A DNA stretch of 64,000 bases, from assembly GCF_024168825.1 (NCBI RefSeq), contig NZ_JALJWH010000001.1:3658001-3722000 (forward strand). The letters run 5' to 3'. The notes under the pieces are model-generated. The model did no database searches, was not told where the DNA came from, and saw nothing but the letters and a program-made list of their open reading frames with translations. The stretch is from Paenarthrobacter sp. A20 (lineage in GTDB: Bacteria > Actinomycetota > Actinomycetes > Actinomycetales > Micrococcaceae). Below, one piece after another: positions 17,921 through 26,071 of this stretch; position 1 is the first letter of the stretch; every line of letters starts with the position of its first letter. The position numbers and the translations under genes were made by a program.

Positions 17921-20896
17921 ATGTCCTCAATTTCCGGGTCTCAATCTCCATCAGACCGCTATCAAGCGGCAGCCCAGCGGGCAGCTGAGTCGAAAACGTA
18001 CCTTGGCGCCTTTGCCCGGTCCCTGGACTTCGACCTGGACGACTTCCAGCGTGAGGCGTGCAGGTCGCTCCAGGAGGGCCGCGGCGTCCTGGTAGCAGCC
18101 CCGACGGGTGCAGGTAAAACGATAGTTGGCGAGTTTGCCATTTATCTGGCCTTGGAGCGGGGACTTAAGGCCTTCTACACCACCCCCATCAAAGCGTTGA
18201 GCAACCAGAAGTTCTCGGAACTGGCGGCCAAGTACGGGGCAGAGAATGTCGGCCTGCTGACAGGCGACACCACCATCAACGGCGAGGCTCCAGTGGTGGT
18301 CATGACCACCGAAGTCCTTCGGAACATGCTGTATGCCGATTCAGAGACCCTGGGTGACCTTGGTTTTGTAGTGATGGACGAGGTCCATTACCTGGCCGAC
18401 CGCTTCCGCGGGGCCGTCTGGGAAGAAGTCATCATTCATTTGCCCAGCGAGGTGCAGGTTGCCTCGCTCAGTGCCACTGTCTCCAACGCCGAAGAGTTCG
18501 GAGCCTGGCTGGATACCGTCAGGGGCGACACCGACGTCATCGTTTCGGAGCACCGTCCGGTGCCACTGTGGCAGCACGTCATGGTGGGTCGGGAAATAGT
18601 GGATCTCTTCGCTGGCGACACCACCTTTGACGAGATCGCGCCCCAGGCCCCTGGCATACCGGAAACCGAAGTGCCAGACCTTTCCGAGGATGATGAAGTG
18701 GTGAACGAACCAGTGGCCGCTGACCGCAGGAACGCCGTCGCCAACCGCTCGTCTTCCCTCAAGGTCCGCCAGGCAGTCACCGGACCGGAGTTCGAAGTCA
18801 ATCCGGACCTGTTGGCCATGGCCCGTTCTGAGAGCCGCATGAACATGGGCGGCCGCTTCGGCCATGGTGGGCGTAGCCGTAGGCGCCAGGACCGCTATCG
18901 CGATGAGCGGCAGCAGTCAGAGCAGCGCAGCCCTGTCAGGAAGGCCAGCCGCCCACAGGTCATCGAGAGCCTCAGGCGCCAGGATCTCCTGCCGGCCATC
19001 ACGTTCATTTTCTCCAGGGCCGGCTGCGACGCCGCAGTGGCGCAGTGTGCTGCATCCGGACTGTGGCTGACAACAGAGCGGGAACAGCAAATCATCGCCC
19101 AGCGAGTGGACGAGGCCAGCCACGAAATTCCCGCCGATGATCTCGATGTCCTCGGTTTCTGGGGTTGGCGCGACGGACTTGTCAGGGGCTTTGCCGCCCA
19201 TCACGCAGGCATGCTTCCGACGTTCAAGGAAGTGGTGGAAAAGCTCTTTGCCGACGGCCTGGTCAAGGCCGTCTTCGCCACCGAAACGCTGGCCCTTGGG
19301 GTTAACATGCCGGCCCGTTGCGTGGTCCTGGAAAAACTGGAAAAGTTCAACGGGGAAGCCCACGTCAACATCACCGCGGGGGAGTACACCCAACTTACCG
19401 GTCGCGCCGGACGCCGGGGCATCGACGTCGAGGGCCATGCAGTTGTGTTGTGGCAACCGGGAACGGACCCTGCCGCTGTGGCCGGACTGGCCTCACGCCG
19501 CACGTACCCCCTGAACTCCAGCTTCAGGCCCACCTACAACATGAGCATCAACCTGATTGCCCAGTTCGGCCGCGGGCGCGCCCGCGAAATCCTGGAGTCC
19601 TCCTTCGCGCAATTTCAGGCCGACCGCTCCGTAGTGGGTCTTGCCCGGCAGGTTCGTGGACGTGAAGAGTCGCTGGCGGGTTATGCCAAATCCATGCAGT
19701 GCCATCTCGGCGACTTCACCGAATATGCGAAGCTCCGCCGCGAACTCAGTGACGCCGAGAATTTCGCTGCACGCGATCACCAGCGTGCCCGAAAGTCCCA
19801 TGTTGCCGATTCCCTGGCCCGGTTGATTCCCGGCGACGTCATCAGCATCTACAGCGGCAGGCTGGCCGGGCATGCAGTGGTCCTTGACGTGGACCGAAAC
19901 GCCCGTGAGCCCCGTCCGTCGGTCCTCACTTCGGACAACCAGCTCCGTCGGATCGGTGTCCACGACCTTGAAGGCCCGGTATCGCCGGTGACCCGGATCC
20001 GCATTCCGAAATCCTTCAACGCCAAGGTCCCGAAGGCCCGCCGGGACCTTGCCTCGTCCATGCGCCACGCCATCAGCGAAGACGCACCACACAGTCGCCG
20101 CAACAGCAGGCATGAGGACTTCGGCCTCGGAGCCCGCCTGCCAGACCAGGAAAAGAAGATTGCCGATCTGAGGCGCGCGCTCCGGGCCCACCCGTGCCAT
20201 GGCTGCAGCGAACGTGAAGACCACGCGCGGTGGTCGGAGCGGTGGTGGAAACTTCGCAAGGAAACCGACGGGCTTGTCCGCCAAATCCAAGGCCGCACCA
20301 ACACCATCGCCAAGACGTTCGACCGCGTGTGTGATGTCCTGTCAGCATATGGCTACCTGGAGACGAACGACGCCGGCCAGGTCACCATCAGCCCCGACGG
20401 TCAGCGGCTGCGCAGGATCTACGGCGAAAAGGACCTGCTCATCTCCCAGTCGGTCCGCTGCGGTGCCATCAACGATCTCGATGCCGCTGAGCTGGCGTCC
20501 CTGGCCAGCACCTTGGTGTACCAAGCCAAACGCGAAGACCGCGGGCTGCGGCCAAAGATGCCCACCATTTCGCTGGAATCGGCTGTGGACATCATCATCC
20601 GCGAATGGTCCCAACTGGAGGACACCGAGGAGCACAACAGGCTTCCCTTGACCGGCGAACCGGAGCTCGGCCTGATGTGGCCAATGTATAAATGGGCCAA
20701 AGGCCGTCATCTTCAGGACGTCCTCAGCGGGACCGATCTCGCTGCCGGTGATTTCGTCCGTTGGGCCAAGCAGGTGGTGGATCTTCTCGACCAGCTGGCC
20801 AAAATCCCGCAGCTGGACCCCCGCGTGGCACGGCTCTGCCGGGAATCCATTGACTTGGTCCGCCGCGGCGTCGTGGCCTACTCCACGGTGGCCTAG
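17921..20896 (+). CDS. helY: Ski2/Mtr4-like DEAD/DEAH-box RNA helicase HelY
   Basis: The 991-aa superfamily 2 helicase has Walker A APTGAGKT (60-67), a DEVH box in VVMDEVHYLADRF near residue 150, SATVSNAEEF (motif III) and the motif VI region QLTGRAGRRGID. The C-terminal DSHCT-type region matches Ski2/Mtr4-like helicases, and the order tatA-tatC-helY is the same as in mycobacteria. It is a predicted 3'-5' RNA helicase in RNA turnover. TAGGCT at 17909-17914 lies exactly 6 nt before the ATG, so it can be transcribed as a leaderless mRNA of its own. Confidence 0.94.
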   Translation: MSSISGSQSPSDRYQAAAQRAAESKTYLGAFARSLDFDLDDFQREACRSLQEGRGVLVAAPTGAGKTIVGEFAIYLALERGLKAFYTTPIKALSNQKFSELAAKYGAENVGLLTGDTTINGEAPVVVMTTEVLRNMLYADSETLGDLGFVVMDEVHYLADRFRGAVWEEVIIHLPSEVQVASLSATVSNAEEFGAWLDTVRGDTDVIVSEHRPVPLWQHVMVGREIVDLFAGDTTFDEIAPQAPGIPETEVPDLSEDDEVVNEPVAADRRNAVANRSSSLKVRQAVTGPEFEVNPDLLAMARSESRMNMGGRFGHGGRSRRRQDRYRDERQQSEQRSPVRKASRPQVIESLRRQDLLPAITFIFSRAGCDAAVAQCAASGLWLTTEREQQIIAQRVDEASHEIPADDLDVLGFWGWRDGLVRGFAAHHAGMLPTFKEVVEKLFADGLVKAVFATETLALGVNMPARCVVLEKLEKFNGEAHVNITAGEYTQLTGRAGRRGIDVEGHAVVLWQPGTDPAAVAGLASRRTYPLNSSFRPTYNMSINLIAQFGRGRAREILESSFAQFQADRSVVGLARQVRGREESLAGYAKSMQCHLGDFTEYAKLRRELSDAENFAARDHQRARKSHVADSLARLIPGDVISIYSGRLAGHAVVLDVDRNAREPRPSVLTSDNQLRRIGVHDLEGPVSPVTRIRIPKSFNAKVPKARRDLASSMRHAISEDAPHSRRNSRHEDFGLGARLPDQEKKIADLRRALRAHPCHGCSEREDHARWSERWWKLRKETDGLVRQIQGRTNTIAKTFDRVCDVLSAYGYLETNDAGQVTISPDGQRLRRIYGEKDLLISQSVRCGAINDLDAAELASLASTLVYQAKREDRGLRPKMPTISLESAVDIIIREWSQLEDTEEHNRLPLTGEPELGLMWPMYKWAKGRHLQDVLSGTDLAAGDFVRWAKQVVDLLDQLAKIPQLDPRVARLCRESIDLVRRGVVAYSTVA

Positions 20897-20946
20897 CCCA
20901 CGTCTTTATCTGATTTACTGCTTTCAATGCTCAAGGAGCCCAACCA

Positions 20947-22611
20947 ATGAACCAGCCAGGCGCGCCTGCCGGCGGAAACCGCAACGCAAAGGACCGCCGG
21001 GTCACCATGTACCGCAACGGTTCGATCTATACCGCCGCTGATCCGTTCGCCACCGCCATGGTGGTGGACGGCGATACCGTTGCCTGGGTAGGTTCCGAGC
21101 AGGCAGCTACCTCCATCGCCGACTCGTCGATGGAGATTATCGATCTCCGAGGCGCCCTCCTGGCTCCGGGTTTTGTTGATTCCCACGCGCATCTGACCGA
21201 AACCGGCCTCGCATTGTCGGGCCTGAACCTCACCGCCGCCCGTTCGGCCAAGGAACTCCTCGACGCCGTCGCTGCTGCCGCTGCCGGAGGTTCCGGCAGC
21301 GTCCTGGGACACGGCTGGGACGAGACAGCATGGGACGACCCCACTTTGCCTACCCTCGATGAGCTCGAGCGGGCAGCCGGCGGGCGGCTGGTCTACCTCT
21401 CACGCATCGATGTCCACTCCGCCTTGGTCTCCCCGTCACTGGCCGTAGCAGCTGACTTGGACGGCATGGACGGGTTCTCCGGCAGCTCACGGGTGGTGCG
21501 TGCCGCACATTCTGCCGCACGGCTTGCAGCACGGCACTTCCCTGCGTCGGAACGACGTGCTTACCAGCAACGAGCCCTTCAGGAAGCGGCTTCCCACGGT
21601 TATGTCGCATTGGCTGAAATGTCGGCGCCCCACATCTGCGGACCAGATGACCTCCGGATGGCTGCCTCTTGGAATGACGAGGGAAGCAGCCCGGAGATCC
21701 TCCCGTATTGGGGTGAGCTGGCTTCATCGGCAGAGCACGCCCAAAGCATCATCGACGGTTTGGGTACAAGGGTCCTGGGCCTCGCGGGGGACCTCAACAT
21801 GGATGGTTCCATTGGCTCCCGAACCGCGGCCCTCATGGACGACTATGCGGATGCGCCAGGGCACCGGGGCAGCTTGTATCTCTCAGTGGATGATGCGGCC
21901 CGACACCTTGCCGCTACGTCCCAACTGGGCATCCAGGCAGGCTTCCATGTCATCGGCGATGCTGGCCTCGATGCAGTCCTTGGAGCGTTGGATGCAGCAG
22001 CGGCCGAGGTGGGAGAGCAGCGTATTCGAGCCGCGGGCCACCGACTTGAACACGTTGAGATGGCCGATCAATCGGCCATCGACAGACTGGCCAAGTACTC
22101 CATCACCGTCAGCGTCCAGCCGGGTTTTGATGCCGCATGGGGCGCTGCAGGCGGACTCTATGACCAGCGACTGGGCGGCCGGAGCAAAGCCATGAATCCT
22201 TTCGCTTCCTTCTATGCAAGCGGAGTGCCGATTGCGTTTGGCAGCGACAGCCCTGTCACGTCCTTGAGGCCGTGGTCCAGTGTTCGGGCGTGCCTGGAGC
22301 ACAACAACCCGGAGCAGCGGATTTCTGCCAGGGCTGCATTCCTGGGCCACACCCGGGCGGGCTGGCGGGCTGCGAAGCACCGAAACCCCCTGATGGGCCA
22401 ACTGGTGCCGGGTGCACCTGCCAGCTTTGCCGTGTGGGAAGTCGAAGAACTCATGGTTCAGGTGGCAGACAGCCGCGTACAGTCCTGGAGCACGGACCCC
22501 CGGGCGCGGACGCCGCTGCTGCCTGCGCTGGACACCGGCAGCGATCCCCGCTGCTTGCAGACGGTCCGTGAGGGCCAAGAGCTGTTCGCCCACGAAAACC
22601 TCCGCGCCTAG
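20947..22611 (+). CDS. Amidohydrolase family protein (YtcJ-like)
   Basis: The 554-aa metal-dependent hydrolase has DSHAHLTETG (the HxH metal site near the N-terminus of the barrel), a second His cluster in GFHVIGDAGLDA and GHRLEHVEM, and FGSDSPVTSLRPW carrying the catalytic Asp. It belongs to the amidohydrolase 3 subgroup that includes YtcJ. The substrate cannot be read from the sequence. AAGGAG at 20932-20937 is a clear ribosome-binding site. It is followed by the only long gene-free stretch of the window. Confidence 0.88.
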   Translation: MNQPGAPAGGNRNAKDRRVTMYRNGSIYTAADPFATAMVVDGDTVAWVGSEQAATSIADSSMEIIDLRGALLAPGFVDSHAHLTETGLALSGLNLTAARSAKELLDAVAAAAAGGSGSVLGHGWDETAWDDPTLPTLDELERAAGGRLVYLSRIDVHSALVSPSLAVAADLDGMDGFSGSSRVVRAAHSAARLAARHFPASERRAYQQRALQEAASHGYVALAEMSAPHICGPDDLRMAASWNDEGSSPEILPYWGELASSAEHAQSIIDGLGTRVLGLAGDLNMDGSIGSRTAALMDDYADAPGHRGSLYLSVDDAARHLAATSQLGIQAGFHVIGDAGLDAVLGALDAAAAEVGEQRIRAAGHRLEHVEMADQSAIDRLAKYSITVSVQPGFDAAWGAAGGLYDQRLGGRSKAMNPFASFYASGVPIAFGSDSPVTSLRPWSSVRACLEHNNPEQRISARAAFLGHTRAGWRAAKHRNPLMGQLVPGAPASFAVWEVEELMVQVADSRVQSWSTDPRARTPLLPALDTGSDPRCLQTVREGQELFAHENLRA

Positions 22612-22682
22612 CCCGATCATTTTCCTGCCCCGGGAGGGTCACTGAACTGGGCAGACACATGGAACCGCAGGTCACCGGCCGG

Positions 22683-22710
22683 TTGACAGTGTGGGGGGAG
22701 TCCGTAGCAT
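22683..22710 (+). promoter_or_regulatory. Sigma-70-type promoter driving the gene-free region
   Basis: TTGACA (22683-22688), a 16-nt spacer and TAGCAT (22705-22710) form one of the best-matching -35/-10 pairs in the window. Transcription should begin near 22717. No convincing reading frame follows, but a strongly foldable sequence does. Confidence 0.6.
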
Positions 22711-22716
22711 TGAGGC

Positions 22717-22926
22717 TCAACGGACAATCAACGCAGCGGCAAAAGCCGGGGCTTGGGGGTTCGGCCGTGGCCGGAACACGTTCATGGTGGCGGCAAACAG
22801 GTGGGCAGGTCCGCAGCGACCCAGAAAACAGTTCGTCAGGGATTCTATGCCCGGCGCCACTGGTCCTGGGCTTGTGGACCTGCCCGCGGCATTCCGGTCC
22901 CTCTCCACGCCAGTGCCTGTGTCCGA
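22717..22926 (+). ncRNA. Candidate rod-shaped structured RNA (6S-like layout), upstream of the mannosyltransferase gene
   Basis: Nested complementary segments read inwards as a single rod: CGGACA 22721-22726 with TGTCCG 22920-22925; CGTGG 22766-22770 with CCACG 22905-22909; CCGGAA 22771-22776 with TTCCGG 22892-22897; a 14-bp helix from GGGCAGGTCCGCAG 22803-22816 with 22872-22885 (two or three G-U pairs); CCCAG 22820-22824 with CTGGG 22866-22870; CAGT 22829-22832 with ACTG 22859-22862. A large one-sided bubble (22777-22802) sits mid-rod, and CGGC-AAAA-GCCG (22737-22748) forms a side hairpin. Length, rod shape and central bubble recall 6S RNA, which mimics an open promoter. I cannot confirm homology. 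It may instead be the long leader of the downstream gene. No T-rich terminator is visible. Confidence 0.4.
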
Positions 22927-22961
22927 CACCACAGCCGCTCAAGGAGTGCCCGCCGGCGTCC

Positions 22962-22967
22962 TATAAT
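22962..22967 (+). promoter_or_regulatory. -10 box TATAAT for the mannosyltransferase gene
   Basis: TATAAT is a consensus -10, but no good -35 is visible 17 nt upstream. Transcription from about 22974 would give a leader of roughly 68 nt that contains a perfect 6-bp hairpin (CCAGCC-GCCA-GGCTGG, 22987-23002) before the ribosome-binding site AAGGAAAGG. Confidence 0.5.
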
Positions 22968-23041
22968 GGAGAGTTGCGCCAGAATGCCAGCCGCCAGGCT
23001 GGTCCGGCACACTGACCGCTCCATCAAGGAAAGGCCTCTTC

Positions 23042-23785
23042 TTGCGTGTCCTGACGATCATTCCCACCTACAACGAGCTCGAATCGCTCCCCGTGACACT
23101 GGGACGGCTGCGCGCAGCTGTTCCCGAGTCTGATGTTCTGGTGGTTGACGACAACAGCCCTGACGGCACGGGACAGCTTGCCGACGAGTTCGCCGCAGCG
23201 GATACCCAGGTGCACGTCCTGCACCGTAAGGGCAAGGAAGGACTCGGCGCCGCCTACATCGCCGGTTTCAAGTGGGGCCTGGCCGCAGGATACGACGTCC
23301 TGGTGGAGATGGATGCTGACGGTTCACACAAGCCGGAGCAACTGCCACTGCTTCTCGATGCCGTCAAGGACGGCGCAGACCTCGCAATGGGCTCCCGTTG
23401 GGTCACCGGTGGAAGTGTCGTTAACTGGCCGCTGTACCGCCAAGCCATCTCCCGCATCGGCAGCACCTACGCGCGCATCATGCTGGGTGTAAAAATCAAG
23501 GACGTAACCGGCGGCTACCGCGCCTTCAAGCGCACCACGCTTGAGGCCCTGAACCTGGACGAAGTCGAGTCGGTTGGCTACGGCTTCCAAGTGGACCTCG
23601 CATGGCGGGTGGCCAAACTTGGCCTCCGTATCGAAGAACGCCCCATCACGTTCGTGGAACGTGAACTTGGTGCCTCCAAGATGAGCGGCAACATCGTGGT
23701 GGAAGCCATGATCAACGTCACCAAATGGGGAGTGGCGGCACGCTGGGCTAAGCTCACCCGCAAGTCACCTGCCATCGCAAAGTAG
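23042..23785 (+). CDS. ppm1: Polyprenol monophosphomannose synthase (GT2 family)
   Basis: The 247-aa GT2 glycosyltransferase has IIPTYNELESLPVTL, VVDDNSPDGTG, the DXD-type motif in EMDADGSHKPEQ and FKRTTLEALNLDEVESVGYGFQ, matching dolichol-phosphate-mannose synthase-like enzymes. It transfers mannose from GDP-mannose to polyprenyl phosphate for lipoglycans and protein O-mannosylation. Only the synthase domain is present; the mycobacterial enzyme carries an extra acyltransferase-like domain. The TTG start is supported by AAGGAAAGG at 23026-23034, 7 nt upstream. Confidence 0.9.
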   Translation: MRVLTIIPTYNELESLPVTLGRLRAAVPESDVLVVDDNSPDGTGQLADEFAAADTQVHVLHRKGKEGLGAAYIAGFKWGLAAGYDVLVEMDADGSHKPEQLPLLLDAVKDGADLAMGSRWVTGGSVVNWPLYRQAISRIGSTYARIMLGVKIKDVTGGYRAFKRTTLEALNLDEVESVGYGFQVDLAWRVAKLGLRIEERPITFVERELGASKMSGNIVVEAMINVTKWGVAARWAKLTRKSPAIAK

Positions 23786-23796
23786 TAGCAGCAGAA

Positions 23797-23840
23797 GAAA
23801 GGCCGGGTCCGGTTCCTTGAGGAACCCGACCCGGCCTTTC
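23797..23840. terminator. Strong bidirectional terminator between ppm1 and rbpA
   Basis: GAAAGGCCGGGTC (23797-23809) pairs with GACCCGGCCTTTC (23828-23840), and the inner GGTTCC/GGAACC closes a TTGA loop. A-rich and T-rich flanks make it work in both directions between convergent genes. Confidence 0.88.
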
Positions 23841-23856
23841 GTGTCTGCGTTGCAGG

Positions 23857-24204
23857 CTATGCGGAACGACGCTCTCCACGGCGTTCACGCAGAATGTTCA
23901 AACGATCCTCAAGGATCTGCTCCAGTTCGGGAAGGCTGCGACGTTCAAGGAGCATGTCCCAGTGGGTACGCACAGCTTTCTCATTGGCATCCACAGGACG
24001 CTCGCCGTCAACCAGAAGCGCTTCCTTGCCCGTCTTGGAGACCCAAACCGGGGGAATCTCGGCTTCGGAGGAGAAGGTTACGAAGACCTGCTCGCCATCC
24101 TCGCAGCGGTACTCGACCCGCTGGCGCGGTGCCGGTTCAACGCCGGACTCGGTTTCCATGCTTTGGGCGCCAAGACGCATACCCCGCAGGCTGCGATCGC
24201 TCAT
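23857..24204 (-). CDS. rbpA: RNA polymerase-binding protein RbpA
   Basis: The 115-aa protein begins MSDRSLRGMRLGAQSMETE, the RbpA N-terminal tail. A core beta domain follows (RVEYRCEDGEQVFVTFSSE to about residue 66), then a sigma-interaction domain rich in charged helices (RTHWDMLLERRSLPELEQIL). RbpA binds RNA polymerase with housekeeping sigma and stabilises open complexes. Only one Cys (in YRC) remains of the zinc-ribbon positions: the usual second CxxC is replaced by VSKTG, so this copy probably does not bind zinc. A 7-bp hairpin (24225-24244) lies in its leader. Confidence 0.95.
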   Translation of the reverse strand: MSDRSLRGMRLGAQSMETESGVEPAPRQRVEYRCEDGEQVFVTFSSEAEIPPVWVSKTGKEALLVDGERPVDANEKAVRTHWDMLLERRSLPELEQILEDRLNILRERRGERRSA

Positions 24205-24224
24205 GATTACTCCCTCTGTCTGTT

Positions 24225-24244
24225 CGCGGAGCAGGAACTCCGCG
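24225..24244 (-). promoter_or_regulatory. Hairpin in the rbpA 5' leader
   Basis: CGCGGAG and CTCCGCG form a perfect 7-bp stem with a 6-nt loop about 20 nt upstream of the rbpA start. Its role is unknown. The rest of the 255-nt gap to the next gene contains A/T-rich sequence but no reading frame that I can support. Confidence 0.4.
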
Positions 24245-24411
24245 CTAGCCGTAAGCCGTTTTCACGTTCCTTACGGACTACTTCTGCACACCTTGCATCA
24301 CTAATTGCAACGCCTGGCAAAGCTTTTATGTTCCATCCACACTGAACCAGCCGGACAAATATCCCATTATACGCGGAACAGGTCCTACTACTCAAAAGGC
24401 GGTATCGCCAA

Positions 24412-24441
24412 CGAGCGGCCAGCCGGATGGCTGACCGCTCG
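24412..24441 (-). terminator. Hairpin downstream of the SPFH protein gene
   Basis: CGAGCGG plus CAGCC pair with GGCTG plus CCGCTCG around a GGAT loop, with one mismatch (12 bp in all). It lies 18 nt after the stop of the minus-strand gene. No T-run follows, so termination strength is uncertain. Confidence 0.5.
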
Positions 24442-24459
24442 CAACGCCGTCAATAGTAG

Positions 24460-25437
24460 TTATTCAGCGGGCTTCGCGTGTTCCCCGGATGCCGTGGGTG
24501 CAGAGGCCTTGGGTTCCTCATTGCCACCGAAGAGACCAACAGGGGAGTCCCCGCCGTTCCCACCGAGGGCGCCACCAATGCCCTTGAGCGCTTCGCCGAC
24601 TTCACTCGGAATGATCCAGAGTTTGTTCGAGCTTCCCTCAGCGATCTTCGGGAGTGTCTGCAAGTACTGGTAGGCAAGGAGCTTCTGGTCCGGGTTTCCC
24701 TTGTGGATCGCGTCGAAGACCTTCTGGATGGCTTGGGCTTCACCGTCAGCACGGAGGATGGCTGCTTTCGCGTCGCCCTCAGCAGCGAGGATAGCGGCCT
24801 GTCGCTGGCCTTCTGCGGTGAGGATCTGGGACTGCTTGGTGCCTTCAGCGGTCAGGATGGCTGCACGGCGGTCACGCTCTGCGCGCATCTGCTTTTCCAT
24901 CGAGTCCTGGATGGAGTGGGGCGGATCAATCGCCTTCAGCTCCACGCGGGATACGCGGATGCCCCAGCGGCCCGTCGCTTCGTCGAGGACTCCGCGCAAC
25001 TGACCGTTGATCTGGTCACGGGACGTGAGGGCCTCTTCAAGGTTAAGCCCACCAACCACGTTACGAAGCGTGGTGGTGGTCAACTGCTCCACGGCCTGGA
25101 TGTAGTTGGCGATCTCGTACGTTGCTGCCCTTGGATCGGTGACCTGGAAGTAGACCACGGTGTCGATGGAGACCACCAGGTTGTCTTCTGTGATGACCGG
25201 CTGCGGCGGGAATGACACTACCTGTTCACGCAGGTCGAGCAGCGGCAACAGCCGGTCGACGAACGGGATCAGGATGGTAAGTCCCGGGTTGAGCGTGCGC
25301 TGGTACTTGCCGAGTCGTTCAACGACGCCGGCACGCGCCTGCGGGATGATCCTTACCGAGCGGACCAACACGATGATGACAAAAATGACGAGAACAATCA
25401 GCACAATTGCTGCTGCTGTTCCTCCTAAGCCGTCCAT
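24460..25437 (-). CDS. SPFH/band 7 (stomatin-like) membrane protein
   Basis: From the ATG at 25437 the protein has 325 aa. One N-terminal membrane helix (AAAIVLIVLVIFVIIVLV) is followed by the SPFH domain (VRIIPQARAGVVERLGKYQR, EDNLVVSIDTVVYFQVTDP). A long Ala/Gln/Glu-rich coiled region follows (ILTAEGTKQSQILTAEGQRQ, then AAILAAEGDAKAAILRADGE), with a Gly-rich end. Such proteins form membrane microdomain scaffolds and are usually paired with NfeD, as here. AAGGAG precedes the chosen ATG. A start 69 nt upstream would add unrelated residues. Confidence 0.93.
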   Translation of the reverse strand: MDGLGGTAAAIVLIVLVIFVIIVLVRSVRIIPQARAGVVERLGKYQRTLNPGLTILIPFVDRLLPLLDLREQVVSFPPQPVITEDNLVVSIDTVVYFQVTDPRAATYEIANYIQAVEQLTTTTLRNVVGGLNLEEALTSRDQINGQLRGVLDEATGRWGIRVSRVELKAIDPPHSIQDSMEKQMRAERDRRAAILTAEGTKQSQILTAEGQRQAAILAAEGDAKAAILRADGEAQAIQKVFDAIHKGNPDQKLLAYQYLQTLPKIAEGSSNKLWIIPSEVGEALKGIGGALGGNGGDSPVGLFGGNEEPKASAPTASGEHAKPAE

Positions 25438-25529
25438 ACATCTCCTTCGTTCCCCAATTGCGTGGTTTGATGCGGCTATGCGCGGGCGGGCTGCCCAACC
25501 CGGCAACCGACTAAATCAATGGGCGCGCT

Positions 25530-25991
25530 TCAGCGCGGGCTGTTGTCGGCAGACGAGGCGACTACCGCCGTCGCGCCGTCAATTTTGGTGACCTGGACTG
25601 TCGCACCGGCGTCGAGGACTCCCGCGGTGCTCCGTGCACTCCAGACGTCACCACCAATTTTGACGAGTCCGCTGGTTCCGCTCACGGCTTCTATGACGAG
25701 AGCGGACTGCCCAATCAGGCGGTCGATGTTGGATCGTTGTTCTTCGGGCCCCTTGTGGAGGTGCTTGAGCGCAACGGGCCGCACGAAGGCAATCATGAGG
25801 AGGGATACTACGGAGAAGATGACGATCTGCAGCCAAAAATCGGCGCCGGCGAAGTCAGCGATCAGCCCAGCGAGGGCTCCGCCGCCCAGCATGATGAAGA
25901 AGAGGTCGAGAGTCAGCATCTCCACCACTGCGAACGCGAGGAAGACCGTGAGCCAGAGGGCCCACCAATTCTCGCCGAGCCATTCAAACAT
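25530..25991 (-). CDS. NfeD family protein
   Basis: The 153-aa protein has membrane helices between about residues 8 and 75 (WWALWLTVFLAFAVVEMLTL, FFIMLGGGALAGLIADFAGA, QIVIFSVVSLLMIAFVRPVA), and a C-terminal OB-fold with IGQSALVIEAVSG and GLVKIGGDVWSARS, which is the short NfeD pattern. It partners the stomatin-like protein encoded 92 nt downstream on the same strand; such pairs are widespread. The start was set at the ATG after GGGGGAACGG. Confidence 0.9.
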   Translation of the reverse strand: MFEWLGENWWALWLTVFLAFAVVEMLTLDLFFIMLGGGALAGLIADFAGADFWLQIVIFSVVSLLMIAFVRPVALKHLHKGPEEQRSNIDRLIGQSALVIEAVSGTSGLVKIGGDVWSARSTAGVLDAGATVQVTKIDGATAVVASSADNSPR

Positions 25992-26071
25992 CCGTTCCCC
26001 CTTGGTCCCGGATCCCGCGGGCGGGATCACAGTCGCTGTCCTTCCATCCTAGCCCGACGTACCGTCCCACG

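Noticed and set aside
22659..23015. Open frames of 91-118 codons on the plus strand in the gene-free region
   Set aside because: Composition is Gly/Arg/Trp-rich and unlike a protein, there is no good ribosome-binding site, and several frames are equally open. The sequence is better explained by nested RNA pairing.
24205..24320. Stress-type (GGAAC-N18-GTT) sigma promoter upstream of rbpA
   Set aside because: GGAAC is present in the minus-strand leader, but the -10 position reads TAG rather than GTT at the needed spacing. Not convincing.
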